From Phormidesmis priestleyi (GTDB lineage: Bacteria; Cyanobacteriota; Cyanobacteriia; Phormidesmidales; Phormidesmidaceae), in contig QBMP01000004.1 of assembly GCA_003242115.1 (NCBI GenBank), positions 5,085-25,103 of the forward strand: a stretch of DNA of 20,019 nt, written 5' to 3'. Under the pieces are notes generated by a model. That model worked only from the letters and a program-made list of their open reading frames with translations. It had not been told where the DNA came from and ran no database searches. Below are positions 7,378 through 14,843 of the stretch, piece after piece (positions within the stretch are counted from its first letter, which is position 1; each line of letters begins with the position of its first letter). The position numbers and the translations under genes were made by a program.

Positions 7378-7421
7378 CTTTCACTGGCATTCGTTCCTCC
7401 GGACAGAGGTGTCCGTGAAAG
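7378..7421 (+). promoter_or_regulatory. Foldable leader over the ribosome binding site of the next gene
   Basis: CGGACA (7400-7405) and TGTCCG (7410-7415) enclose GAGG (7406-7409), part of the likely Shine-Dalgarno. CTTTCAC (7378-7384) can pair with GTGAAAG (7415-7421) over the GTG start codon. Alternatively CCTC (7396-7399) pairs with GAGG (7406-7409) and excludes the first hairpin. Pairings were read by eye; no energies were computed. Confidence 0.4.
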
Positions 7422-7936
7422 AATACATCAATAACAGCCCAGCCCGTTCGGCGATCGCGGCTGCTAAACACTCACAGCTACACCATCAACCCTCTACATC
7501 TCAAAAAACCATGATCATGCTCACCGGAATCAAAGCCTTTGAAGCTCGCTGGGAGTTATTGAAAGGCACCCACACTAGCGCCGCTGACAATCGTTCACTA
7601 ATGCAGTCGATGAGCCGCTTAGTCGATAACTATGCCACTCACGACGAAATCATCGCAGAGCTGCCGATGACACTCCAAGGCTTATTTAGCCACTTAGTCG
7701 ATGCTTACCTAAACGGATATTGGCTAGAAGATAACGAAGTGCCGATGCAGCCAGCCGTTTCTCGCCATATCACACCAGCCATGCTAGAAGCCAAGCAGCG
7801 GCGGCAAAGCCTACACCAGCAGCCGACAGCGGCTAGTGAAGCCGCAACCTACATCGTGCGTGAGCGCGTCCAACCGGATCTGGGCGATCGCCTGCCTGCT
7901 CATCTATCCGGCTATGCCACCCGGCTAGTGTCCTAG
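7415..7936 (+). CDS. Unrecognised protein, probably cyanobacteria-specific
   Basis: 173 aa from GTG at 7415. I do not recognise the family. After a polar N-terminus (residues 1-32) there is a helix-rich block from about residue 35 (TGIKAFEARWELL) to about 105 (YLNGYWLEDNEVP), and then a Gln/Arg-rich tail. No signal peptide, membrane segment or metal site is visible. Three starts compete: GTG at 7409 overlaps the Shine-Dalgarno; GTG at 7415 has AGAGG (7405-7409) with a 5-nt spacer; ATG at 7511 or 7517 would begin at the better-looking domain but lacks a ribosome binding site. The chosen start sits in a foldable leader. It may be co-transcribed with the SAM hydroxide adenosyltransferase 76 bp upstream; dnaX follows after 116 bp. 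Confidence 0.7.
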   Translation: MKEYINNSPARSAIAAAKHSQLHHQPSTSQKTMIMLTGIKAFEARWELLKGTHTSAADNRSLMQSMSRLVDNYATHDEIIAELPMTLQGLFSHLVDAYLNGYWLEDNEVPMQPAVSRHITPAMLEAKQRRQSLHQQPTAASEAATYIVRERVQPDLGDRLPAHLSGYATRLVS

Positions 7937-8052
7937 CGGACTGCACTCGGCATTTTAGACCCGAATCAAGCCCCAAACTACACATCAATACATGAACAAT
8001 TGTGAGATAGAGACGATATCTTAGTAGCGGTGATTGCAATAGGCCAACTCGC

Positions 8053-10161
8053 TTGTACGAACCTCTCCACCATAAGTATCGACCCCAAACGTTTGCGCAG
8101 CTCGTTGGGCAGCGGGCAATTTCTGACACGCTCACGCACGCCTTGCAGCAGGCTCGGATTGCCCCTGCTTATTTGTTTTGCGGGCCGCGTGGTACGGGCA
8201 AAACGTCCAGCGCCAGGATTTTGGCCAAGTCGCTGAACTGCTTGCAGGTGAATGCGCCAACAGCCGATCCCTGCGGGGAATGCGATGTGTGCCGATCTGT
8301 CAGTCGTGGCAATGCACTAGATATTGTTGAAATCGATGCGGCTAGCAATACCGGCGTTGATAATATTCGAGAGCTGATTGAGCGATCGCAGTTCGCCCCC
8401 GTCCAGTGCCGGTACAAAGTCTACGTCATTGACGAGTGCCACATGCTCAGCACCGCTGCTTTCAATGCGCTGCTCAAAACCTTAGAAGAACCGCCAGATC
8501 GCGTGGTGTTTGTGCTAGCGACCACTGACCCACAGCGCGTGCTGCCCACCATTATTTCTCGCTGCCAGCGGTTTGACTTTCGCCGGATTCCGCTCCCGGC
8601 CATGATTAAGCACCTTAGCTACATTGCCACGACAGAATCAATTCAAATTGCTGAGCCTGCCGTTCAGCTTGTGGCTCAAATTTCTCAAGGCGGACTGCGA
8701 GATGCCGAAAGTTTGTTAGATCAGCTCAGCCTTCAGGCCCATGAAATCACCGTCGAATCGGTGTGGGATTTGGTTGGGGCCGTACCTGAGCGCGATTTGC
8801 TGAATTTGGTGCGAGCGATCGCGGCTGATGATAGCACCGCCTTACTAGAGCGCGTTCGTCAGCTGATGGATAAAGGCCGTGAGCCGCTGATTGTGCTACA
8901 AAGCCTCGTGGGTTTTTATCGCGATTTGCTGATTGCCAAAAGCGCCCCGACTCGCGATGATCTCGTGGCGATTACGCCGCCGACCTGGGCCGAGATGACA
9001 GAATTTGCCAAAAAACTTTCTGCCGCGCAGCTACTAGCTAGTCAGCAAAAGCTACAGTCCGCCGAAGTCCAGATCAAAAATACGACTCAGCCGCGCCTCT
9101 GGTTAGAAATTACGCTCACTCAGCTATTGCCAAGTGCCTTAGGGGCAACCGCGACCCTGAGCGCTAGCTCTCCTCAAATCACAAATACCGCCGCCCGTTC
9201 TGTTCTTTCTGAAGTAAAGCCGCCTGCAATTGTGCCGCCCGCTGAACCCATCATGGTTCAACCCATATCGAGGCCAGTAGAATCCAAGCCAATCGAGTCC
9301 AAGCCGGTAGAGCCTGAGCCAATCGAGGCCAAGCCAGTAGAGCCAGAATCGGTCACATCAGAACCGGCTGATATTGCGTTTGGTAGCTTAAGCGATCTAT
9401 GGGCTAAAATTTTGGCCGCCTTGCAGCCTCGGGGCACTCAAATGCTGATGTCTCAGCAGGGTGAGCTGTTGGCATTTGATGGCGTGAGTACAACCGTTGG
9501 GTTTCGTTCGGCCTCGCTGCAAAAGATGGCTCAAGAGCGTATCCCGAATTTAGAAGCCGCCTTTTTAGCTGTTTTTAATAGACCGATTAGAGTCTCTTTG
9601 AAAGTGGCAGAGGCTAAAAAAAACGTTGCTAATCAGGCTGACGGGAATGGCCAGAATGGGCAGAACAATCAGCCTTCTCAGCAAAATCAGCCGCCTGCAA
9701 GACCGTCAGCACCCTTACCGTCTGATCAATATTCACCGCCAGCGCCGCCCAGTTCACCTCATTCATCACCGGCCACTCACAACGCTCCTCTGTCAGATAG
9801 GCCGTCAGATAGGCCGCTAGACAGTCAAGATAACAGGCCAAACAACGGGCCAAACAACAGTCAGAATAATGGGCAAAATGGCAGTCAAATCAATGGCAGT
9901 CAAGCTAACAACCAAGCTAACAACCAAGCTAACAACAGCGGTCGAGCTAATGATGCCCAGTCTTCTGAGCCATTGCCAACAGAACCAACGACAGAACCAC
10001 CGGCTGATCGTTGGGCAGTGAATCAAGACTTGGACAGTATCAAGCGATTTGCGCAGTTTTTCAACGGGCAAATTGTTAGTCTCGATGACGAATCAGATAG
10101 CGCTAGCGATCGCCCACTAGGCGAACAATCTCCTGATCCAGGCCCAGATGTACCGTTTTAG
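8053..10161 (+). CDS. dnaX: DNA polymerase III subunit gamma/tau (DnaX)
   Basis: 702 aa, the ATPase of the replication clamp loader; its C-terminal extension (tau) links it to polymerase and helicase. Visible are HHKYRPQTFAQLVGQ (6-20), Walker A GPRGTGKTS (44-52), zinc-site cysteines C63, C74, C77 and C80, the Walker B-like VIDECHML and the SRC sensor (IISRCQRF). Residues about 407-431 are a (K/E)P(V/I)E(S/P/A) repeat. Residues about 525-650 are an Asn/Gln/Pro-rich linker before the conserved-looking RFAQFFNGQIVSLDDE end. The start is TTG at 8053: no ATG or GTG lies in frame between it and the upstream stop at 8008, and the protein begins as the family does. No intein is present, unlike in Synechocystis. 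A -1 slippery site at 9618-9624 may give a shorter gamma-like form. It is convergent with pheT. Confidence 0.97.
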   Translation: MYEPLHHKYRPQTFAQLVGQRAISDTLTHALQQARIAPAYLFCGPRGTGKTSSARILAKSLNCLQVNAPTADPCGECDVCRSVSRGNALDIVEIDAASNTGVDNIRELIERSQFAPVQCRYKVYVIDECHMLSTAAFNALLKTLEEPPDRVVFVLATTDPQRVLPTIISRCQRFDFRRIPLPAMIKHLSYIATTESIQIAEPAVQLVAQISQGGLRDAESLLDQLSLQAHEITVESVWDLVGAVPERDLLNLVRAIAADDSTALLERVRQLMDKGREPLIVLQSLVGFYRDLLIAKSAPTRDDLVAITPPTWAEMTEFAKKLSAAQLLASQQKLQSAEVQIKNTTQPRLWLEITLTQLLPSALGATATLSASSPQITNTAARSVLSEVKPPAIVPPAEPIMVQPISRPVESKPIESKPVEPEPIEAKPVEPESVTSEPADIAFGSLSDLWAKILAALQPRGTQMLMSQQGELLAFDGVSTTVGFRSASLQKMAQERIPNLEAAFLAVFNRPIRVSLKVAEAKKNVANQADGNGQNGQNNQPSQQNQPPARPSAPLPSDQYSPPAPPSSPHSSPATHNAPLSDRPSDRPLDSQDNRPNNGPNNSQNNGQNGSQINGSQANNQANNQANNSGRANDAQSSEPLPTEPTTEPPADRWAVNQDLDSIKRFAQFFNGQIVSLDDESDSASDRPLGEQSPDPGPDVPF
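9271..9345 (+). repeat. 15-bp tandem repeat, five copies, inside dnaX
   Basis: Five 15-bp units of the form (A/G)AGCC(A/G)(A/G)T(A/C)GA(A/G)NCC (the first begins AGG) encode (K/E/R)P(V/I)E(S/P/A) in frame. It lies in the linker after the clamp-loader collar domain. Units differ by a few bases each, so the array is not very recent. Confidence 0.85.
9618..9675 (+). promoter_or_regulatory. Candidate -1 programmed frameshift site in dnaX
   Basis: The slippery heptamer A-AAA-AAC (9618-9624), within a run of eight A, is in the correct phase for dnaX codons. A 7-bp stem AGGCTGA/TCAGCCT (9635-9641 and 9669-9675) begins 10 nt downstream, and AGAGG lies upstream at 9609-9613. In the -1 frame the next codons are CGT, TGC and TAA (9630-9632), giving a product of about 526 aa. 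Confidence 0.55.
9792..9815 (+). repeat. 12-bp exact tandem repeat, two copies, inside dnaX
   Basis: GTCAGATAGGCC twice without mismatch, encoding SDRP-SDRP in the disordered linker. Identity suggests a recent duplication. Confidence 0.85.
9901..9936 (+). repeat. 12-bp exact tandem repeat, three copies, inside dnaX
   Basis: CAAGCTAACAAC three times without mismatch, encoding QANN repeats in the linker. The flanks (GGCAGTCAA twice, GGGCCAAACAAC-like units) are also repetitive. Confidence 0.9.
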
Positions 10162-10190
10162 CCAGTGCCGTTTTAGCCAGTGCCGTTTCA
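10153..10190. repeat. 15-bp tandem repeat spanning the dnaX stop codon
   Basis: CCGTTTTAGCCAGTG occurs exactly twice (10153-10167 and 10168-10182), with a third partial copy CCGTTTCA. The dnaX TAG (10159-10161) lies inside the first unit, so the array was copied from the gene's own 3' end. The 58-bp convergent spacer to pheT also holds a small hairpin, TTGCG/CGCAA at 10202-10215. Confidence 0.85.
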
Positions 10191-10219
10191 GAGAAGTCTC
10201 TTTGCGAAAGCGCAATAGC

Positions 10220-12763
10220 CTAGCTGCGCAAGCTTACCTGATAAGTTTTTTCTAAGCTAGCCCGCACTTTCTGATGCACGGGATCAATGTCTTTGTCGGT
10301 GAGCGTGCGATCGCTCGACCGATACACCAGCCTAAACGCCAAAGACCTTTGCCCCTGTGGCACACTTTCTCCTCGATACTCATCAAACAGCATCACCGAA
10401 TCCAGCAGCTTACCGCCCGACTTACTCATCACCTTTTGCAAATCTGCCACCGAAACCTCAACCGGCGCAAAAAAGGCCAAATCGCGATCCGAAGCCGGAT
10501 AAGTCGAATAGCTGGCAAACGTCACCGCTTGACCGCTCTTGCCCGTCAAACACATCACCAGCACCGACCAGTTCAGCTCAAACACATACACCGCCTCTGG
10601 CAAATCGCGCTGCTGACGAAGCTGCGGATGAATCTGCCCAAATTTGCCAAGCTCAGTTCGCCCTCGCACCCACAAAGAAGCCGTGCGACCAGGGTGCAGT
10701 CGCTCGTCACCAGCAGATGCATCGGCGCGATAATCCACCGCTAGCCCAAGGCTGTTAAACACGCGCTGCAAAGTGCCCTTGGCCTCAAACCAAGTCATTG
10801 GGCGCTCTTGATTGCTGTTGACCCAACGCCCACGCCGAGCATCGCCGCCAATAATCCCAGCAACTTTCAGCGCTTCAATCGGATCGCCATCAGGATTGTC
10901 GGCAGGTTTGTTGAACACATTGCCAATTTCAAAAGCATTCAGCGGCCCATTGCCATTATCTATATTCAGCTTAAAGGCATCGAGTAAGCCCTCAAGGAGA
11001 TCGATGCGCAGCGCTGAATACTCCTTAAACAAAGGATTGGCCAGCACTACCTGTTTTTCCGAGGTGGTATTTGTCAGCGAATAGTGCAGAGTTTCGGTGA
11101 GCCCTGCGGCTCGAAAAACAGCGCGCAGTTGCCGAGAAAGCGCCGCTTCTTCAGAGAGATAGCCACGAGAAGTTTGGCTAGGTAAAGTGTTGTCAAAGCG
11201 GTCATAGCCATACAGCCGCGCGATTTCTTCAATGAGATCGATCTCTCTTTCTAAATCTCGATAGCGGTAAGGCGGGACGGTTACTGTCCAACTTGTTGCT
11301 GATTCACTATCTGTAGGTTCGCCATTCTCTTTGCTATTTTCTGAAGTCAGCGCCGCTTGGCAACCGAGTTTCTTTAACAGCGCTTCAATCGTGCCTTGAT
11401 CTAGAGCTGCTTTCACACCTTCGGCGGTAACTACTTGACCCAGAATTTGATTGATGCGGCTCAGACGTAAGGAGACTTCGCGGGTGAAGGGAATGCGCCC
11501 GATTTCGGTGCGGTCTTCACTTTGGCCGACTAGAGTGGCACCAGCAATTTGCTGCAAAAGAGATAGGGCGCGATCGCAAGCCAAACTCAGCTCAGCCGGG
11601 TTCACGCCGCGCTCATACCGGGCAGAGGCTTCTGTACGTAAACCCTGCGACCTGGCCGACTTACGAATCACCGCCGCATCAAAATACGCTGCTTCTAAAA
11701 ACACTTTCTGTGTGCTCGTCACCACTTCAGTATCAGCCCCACCCATGACCCCAGCCAAGGCAACCGGCACATTATTCGCCGTAATCAACAGAGTTTGATC
11801 AGCTAAATTGCGCGATTGGTCGTCCAAAGTCACTAAAGTTTCACTTGCAGTTTCATTTGCGGCTTCGTCGGCCTCGGCAAAGCGCACCCCAATCTCGACA
11901 GACGGTGCATTACTCACCGCGCTCAGCCGATTCAAATCAAACGCATGGAGCGGCTGTCCCCACTCCAACAGCACATAGTTCGTCACATCCACCACATTAT
12001 TAATGGCGCGAGTGCCCGCCGCCACCAGCCGCTGCTGCAACCAAGCCGGAGAGGGGCCAATTTGAATATTTTCTAAAACGCTGCCGATGTAGATAGGGCA
12101 GGCTTTAGGATCGCTTAGCGCAATCGAAATCTCCGCTGGCAAACCCTGCTCTCTAAAAGCCACACTAGCTGTTGGCAGCTTCAGCGGATTGCCGGTAATC
12201 GCCGAAATCTCACGCGCAATTCCGACCATACTCAGCGCGTCAGCGCGATTGGCAGTAGAGGTCACATCTAGCACAAAATCATTTAGCCCCAGCAGCGGCC
12301 TCACATCTTGGCCAACAGTAATTTCTCCCCGCTCAAAGCCCGCTTCATCAAAGATATAAATCCCTTCCGACTCTTTCGATAACCCTAGCTCTGAAGGCGA
12401 ACAAATCATGCCATTAGAAGGCACGCCCCGCAGCTCTCTAGGCTTAATGGTCAGATCGACTTTGGGTAAATAGCTGCCCACCGTTGCCACCGGCACACAC
12501 ATATTTGCGCCCACATTGGACGCTCCACACACAATTGTAGAATTTTCGCTTGCGCCAATATCAACCGTACAGACGCTTAGCTTTTCTGCATTCGGATGGG
12601 GCTGACGCGCCAGCACTCGGCCTACCACTACGCCATCGGCCCAGCTCTGGCGATCTTCAATTTCTTCGACCTCAAAGCCAGCCATCGTCAGCGCATCGGC
12701 GAGCGCTACAGGAGAAAGGTCAAACTCGACAAGCTCTTTGAGCCAATTAACAGAAACACGCAT
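10220..12763 (-). CDS. pheT: Phenylalanine-tRNA ligase beta subunit
   Basis: 847 aa, beta chain of the alpha2-beta2 enzyme that charges tRNA-Phe. The order is typical: N-terminal MRVSVNWLKELVEF, then an EMAP-like tRNA-binding domain (about 38-150), B3/B4 editing domain, B5 domain, catalytic-like core and a C-terminal ferredoxin-fold anticodon-binding domain (YSTYPASDRDLAFF onward, about 755-847). The frame extends to a TTG at 12769, but the ATG at 12763 gives the family N-terminus. It is slightly longer than usual because of two acidic, Glu/Asn/Ser-rich insertions: one near residue 300 (around EADEAANETASET) and one near residue 480 (around SENSKENGEPTDSES). The alpha subunit gene (pheS) is not in the window, which is common in cyanobacteria. 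It is convergent with dnaX and divergent from spkB. Confidence 0.97.
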   Translation of the reverse strand: MRVSVNWLKELVEFDLSPVALADALTMAGFEVEEIEDRQSWADGVVVGRVLARQPHPNAEKLSVCTVDIGASENSTIVCGASNVGANMCVPVATVGSYLPKVDLTIKPRELRGVPSNGMICSPSELGLSKESEGIYIFDEAGFERGEITVGQDVRPLLGLNDFVLDVTSTANRADALSMVGIAREISAITGNPLKLPTASVAFREQGLPAEISIALSDPKACPIYIGSVLENIQIGPSPAWLQQRLVAAGTRAINNVVDVTNYVLLEWGQPLHAFDLNRLSAVSNAPSVEIGVRFAEADEAANETASETLVTLDDQSRNLADQTLLITANNVPVALAGVMGGADTEVVTSTQKVFLEAAYFDAAVIRKSARSQGLRTEASARYERGVNPAELSLACDRALSLLQQIAGATLVGQSEDRTEIGRIPFTREVSLRLSRINQILGQVVTAEGVKAALDQGTIEALLKKLGCQAALTSENSKENGEPTDSESATSWTVTVPPYRYRDLEREIDLIEEIARLYGYDRFDNTLPSQTSRGYLSEEAALSRQLRAVFRAAGLTETLHYSLTNTTSEKQVVLANPLFKEYSALRIDLLEGLLDAFKLNIDNGNGPLNAFEIGNVFNKPADNPDGDPIEALKVAGIIGGDARRGRWVNSNQERPMTWFEAKGTLQRVFNSLGLAVDYRADASAGDERLHPGRTASLWVRGRTELGKFGQIHPQLRQQRDLPEAVYVFELNWSVLVMCLTGKSGQAVTFASYSTYPASDRDLAFFAPVEVSVADLQKVMSKSGGKLLDSVMLFDEYRGESVPQGQRSLAFRLVYRSSDRTLTDKDIDPVHQKVRASLEKTYQVSLRS

Positions 12764-12780
12764 GGGCAATATGGATACTA

Positions 12781-12825
12781 AAAACTGACGCTAAGAAAAC
12801 TGACGCCAAAAAAACTGATGTTAGA
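12781..12825. repeat. 15-bp tandem repeat, three copies, in the pheT leader
   Basis: AAAACTGACGCTAAG (12781-12795), AAAACTGACGCCAAA (12796-12810) and AAAACTGATGTTAGA (12811-12825). It begins 17 nt upstream of the pheT ATG, in the pheT-spkB divergent spacer. A HIP1 octamer follows at once (12826-12835). Confidence 0.9.
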
Positions 12826-12917
12826 GCGATCGCGATCAAATGCTGCTATCGACGCTATCGACAACGGGAAACCACCGAAAATCAACCCGATTGGCCTCGA
12901 CTTATCGTACTACGGCT

Positions 12918-12941
12918 TAACTCTTTGGGTAACTCTTTTCC
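12918..12941. repeat. 12-bp tandem repeat upstream of spkB
   Basis: TAACTCTTT occurs at 12918-12926 and 12930-12938, giving units TAACTCTTTGGG and TAACTCTTTTCC. It lies 50-70 nt before the spkB start and could be a paired regulator site or a micro-duplication. Confidence 0.7.
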
Positions 12942-12954
12942 CCCGAAATTCGGG
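12942..12954. promoter_or_regulatory. Palindrome upstream of spkB, possible operator
   Basis: CCCGAAATTCGGG has perfect 6-bp arms around one central base, 35 nt before the spkB ATG. It directly follows the 12-bp repeat. No regulator is known to me for this sequence. Confidence 0.35.
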
Positions 12955-12988
12955 AACACTCAAGCTACGGCCATGCCAAGCGAGTAAA

Positions 12989-14497
12989 ATGACCTATTGC
13001 ATAGCACCCGGCTGCCCCGCCCCCAAAAATCTGCTCAATGCACGACTGTGCAAAACCTGTGGCAGTAAGCTTTGGCTGCGCGATCGCTACCGCGTCTTGG
13101 GCGCATTGGGTCGCGGCGGTTTCGGGGCAACTTTTTTAGCCCGTGACCAGTCCCTACCCGGCTATCCCTCCTGCGTCATTAAGCAACTCAGGCCCACCAC
13201 CTCAGCTCCCAATCTGCTAGAAATGGCCCGCGATCTGTTTCAGCGTGAAGCCAGCATTCTCGGCAAAATCGGCAATCATCCCCAGCTACCTCGCCTGCTC
13301 GACTATTTTGAGCTAGGCCATGAATTTTATCTGGTGCAAGAATACGTCAGCGGCGCTACCTTACAAAAAGAAGTCAAACACGGCGGGCCTTTTAGTGAAG
13401 CGGGCGTCAAGCAATTTTTGGCCGAGATTCTGCCCGTGGTTCAGTACATTCACAGCCACAAAATTATTCACCGCGACATTAAGCCCGCAAACCTGATTCG
13501 CCGCGATCAAGACAAGCAGCTGGTGATGATCGATTTCGGCGCAGTTAAAGACAAGGTTAATCCGCCGCAAGTCGATCCGAGCGATCAAACCGCACTGACG
13601 GCCTATGCGATTGGGACACCGGGCTACGCGCCACCGGAACAAATGGCCATGCGCCCAGTCTATGGCAGCGATCTGTATGCGATTGGGGTGACCTGCGTTT
13701 ATTTGCTAACGGGAAGGTCGCCCAAAGATCTGCCCTACGATCCGCGCACAGGTGAACTTAGCTGGCAAAACTACGCAACCGTCAGCGATCACTTCACCAA
13801 AATCCTGCGCAAACTGCTCGATATATCAGTCCACAGCCGCTACCAAATGGCTGAAGAGGTGCTGAGCGACTTGCAGATGGAGCCTTATTTAGAAAGCTTG
13901 TCGCAAAACCTAGCGTTTGCCCCATTAGAGCCCGTTACGGCCACATATATCTCACCAGATATCCGGATTTCGCCCTCGACAAGGCTTGCAGAAGCGATTC
14001 GGGCAAGGCGAGAGCGACGCTCTAGCAAAACCGACACCTATGGAGGGGTAGAGCGCAGACAAACCAAAAAATTCACCGCCCCAAGTTTGATAGAGTCTTA
14101 CGGCAAGGGCCATCGAGACTTCTCTAATCAAACGCTCAACCATTTAGACTTACGCAAGCAAACTTTAGTAGGGGCAAAGTTTGCCAAGTCTAATTTGCGC
14201 TTTGTCAATTTTGTCGGCGCTGATTTATCTAATACGAATCTGAGCCGCACTGATTTGAGCCAAGCTCAGCTAAAAAACGCTAATTTGACGGGTGCGTATC
14301 TCGGCGGAGCCAATCTTAAAGAAGCGGATTTGCGCGGTGCAAACCTCACTCGCGTCAGCTTAGAAGGCGCTAAGCTAACTGAGGCCAATCTCTGTGGCGC
14401 GGATCTGACCGGGGCGGTGATCAGCGATCAGCAATTGGCTGCGGCTCGAACTAACTGGTCTACGGTGCGTCCCAATGGCCGACGGTCGTTTCGTTAA
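12989..14497 (+). CDS. spkB: Serine/threonine protein kinase with N-terminal Cys motif and pentapeptide repeats (SpkB-like)
   Basis: 502 aa from the ATG at 12989. It opens with a CxxxxC-(11)-CxxC motif (C4, C9, C21, C24). A complete Hanks-type kinase follows: glycine loop LGRGGFGATFLA (40-51), ATP lysine K65, catalytic HRDIKPAN (161-168, D163), DFG with D182, and GTPGYAPPEQ. After a basic linker, about 20 pentapeptide-type repeats A(N/D)LxxA fill the C-terminus (about 380-490). This order is that of SpkB of Synechocystis, where the kinase is linked to oxidative stress and the Cys motif is needed for activity. The frame is open back to 12818, but those 57 extra residues look non-coding and the family starts at MTYC. 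All catalytic residues are present. It is divergent from pheT. Confidence 0.93.
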   Translation: MTYCIAPGCPAPKNLLNARLCKTCGSKLWLRDRYRVLGALGRGGFGATFLARDQSLPGYPSCVIKQLRPTTSAPNLLEMARDLFQREASILGKIGNHPQLPRLLDYFELGHEFYLVQEYVSGATLQKEVKHGGPFSEAGVKQFLAEILPVVQYIHSHKIIHRDIKPANLIRRDQDKQLVMIDFGAVKDKVNPPQVDPSDQTALTAYAIGTPGYAPPEQMAMRPVYGSDLYAIGVTCVYLLTGRSPKDLPYDPRTGELSWQNYATVSDHFTKILRKLLDISVHSRYQMAEEVLSDLQMEPYLESLSQNLAFAPLEPVTATYISPDIRISPSTRLAEAIRARRERRSSKTDTYGGVERRQTKKFTAPSLIESYGKGHRDFSNQTLNHLDLRKQTLVGAKFAKSNLRFVNFVGADLSNTNLSRTDLSQAQLKNANLTGAYLGGANLKEADLRGANLTRVSLEGAKLTEANLCGADLTGAVISDQQLAAARTNWSTVRPNGRRSFR

Positions 14498-14541
14498 CCA
14501 GTGCTTTCGCCAGTCAGTGTTTTCGCCAGTCGGTATTTTCG
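14498..14541. repeat. 16-bp tandem repeat after the spkB stop codon
   Basis: CCAGTCAGTGTTTTCG (14510-14525) and CCAGTCGGTATTTTCG (14526-14541) are preceded by a shortened copy, CCAGTGCTTTCG (14498-14509), which begins directly after the spkB TAA. Confidence 0.85.
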
Positions 14542-14580
14542 CTAAGATGATACTCAACTCTCTATAAGGACTAAGCGCGT

Positions 14581-14793
14581 ATGTTTGTTGATGAGCTGAC
14601 CCCGTTTGTGCAAGCGCTGGCCCGTCAGCCGGTCGCATTTTGCGGTGGTTTTTTCTCAGGTTTATTTCGCCTCAATTTGGCCGAAGATCCGGTTCGCAGC
14701 TGGCTAAATAAGCAGGGCGCTAATCCAGCCAATGGCAGCGATTCGTCATTGCCCTCAGCGGCGAAAGGCCCACAGTCTATAGATATCGAGTAG
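14581..14793 (+). CDS. Small conserved-looking hypothetical protein
   Basis: 70 aa. The N-terminal 45 residues carry PFVQALARQPVAFCGGFFSG then LFRLNLAEDPVRSWL, a pattern I associate with a small family in cyanobacteria and possibly plastid-containing plants, of unknown function; this recollection cannot be verified here. The FCGGFFSGLF stretch is hydrophobic but short for a membrane span. The last 25 residues are low-complexity. Support for being real: an AAGGA at 14566-14570 with a 10-nt spacer to the ATG, and an ordered amphipathic N-terminus. It follows spkB by 83 bp on the same strand and could be co-transcribed. It converges with the TPR gene. Confidence 0.75.
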   Translation: MFVDELTPFVQALARQPVAFCGGFFSGLFRLNLAEDPVRSWLNKQGANPANGSDSSLPSAAKGPQSIDIE

Positions 14794-14804
14794 AGAATAA
14801 AAGC

Positions 14805-14843
14805 TAAAGCCACTCATTAAAGCCACTAACTAAAGCTATTCAT
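14805..14843. repeat. 13-bp tandem repeat spanning the TPR gene's stop codon
   Basis: TAAAGCCACTCAT (14805-14817), TAAAGCCACTAAC (14818-14830) and TAAAGCTATTCAT (14831-14843). The third unit is inside the TPR coding end, and the minus-strand stop (14826-14828) lies in the second, mirroring the situation at dnaX. Confidence 0.88.

Noticed and set aside
8053..10161. Intein in dnaX, as in Synechocystis
   Set aside because: The frame runs straight through the ATPase motifs at normal spacing; the extra length is in the low-complexity C-terminal linker.
10202..10215. Hairpin TTGCG/CGCAA as a dnaX-pheT terminator
   Set aside because: Short stem and no T-run on either strand; not enough to call a terminator.
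12818..12988. 57-residue N-terminal extension of the kinase
   Set aside because: The family begins at the Cys motif, and the extension covers repeats and a palindrome typical of regulatory DNA.
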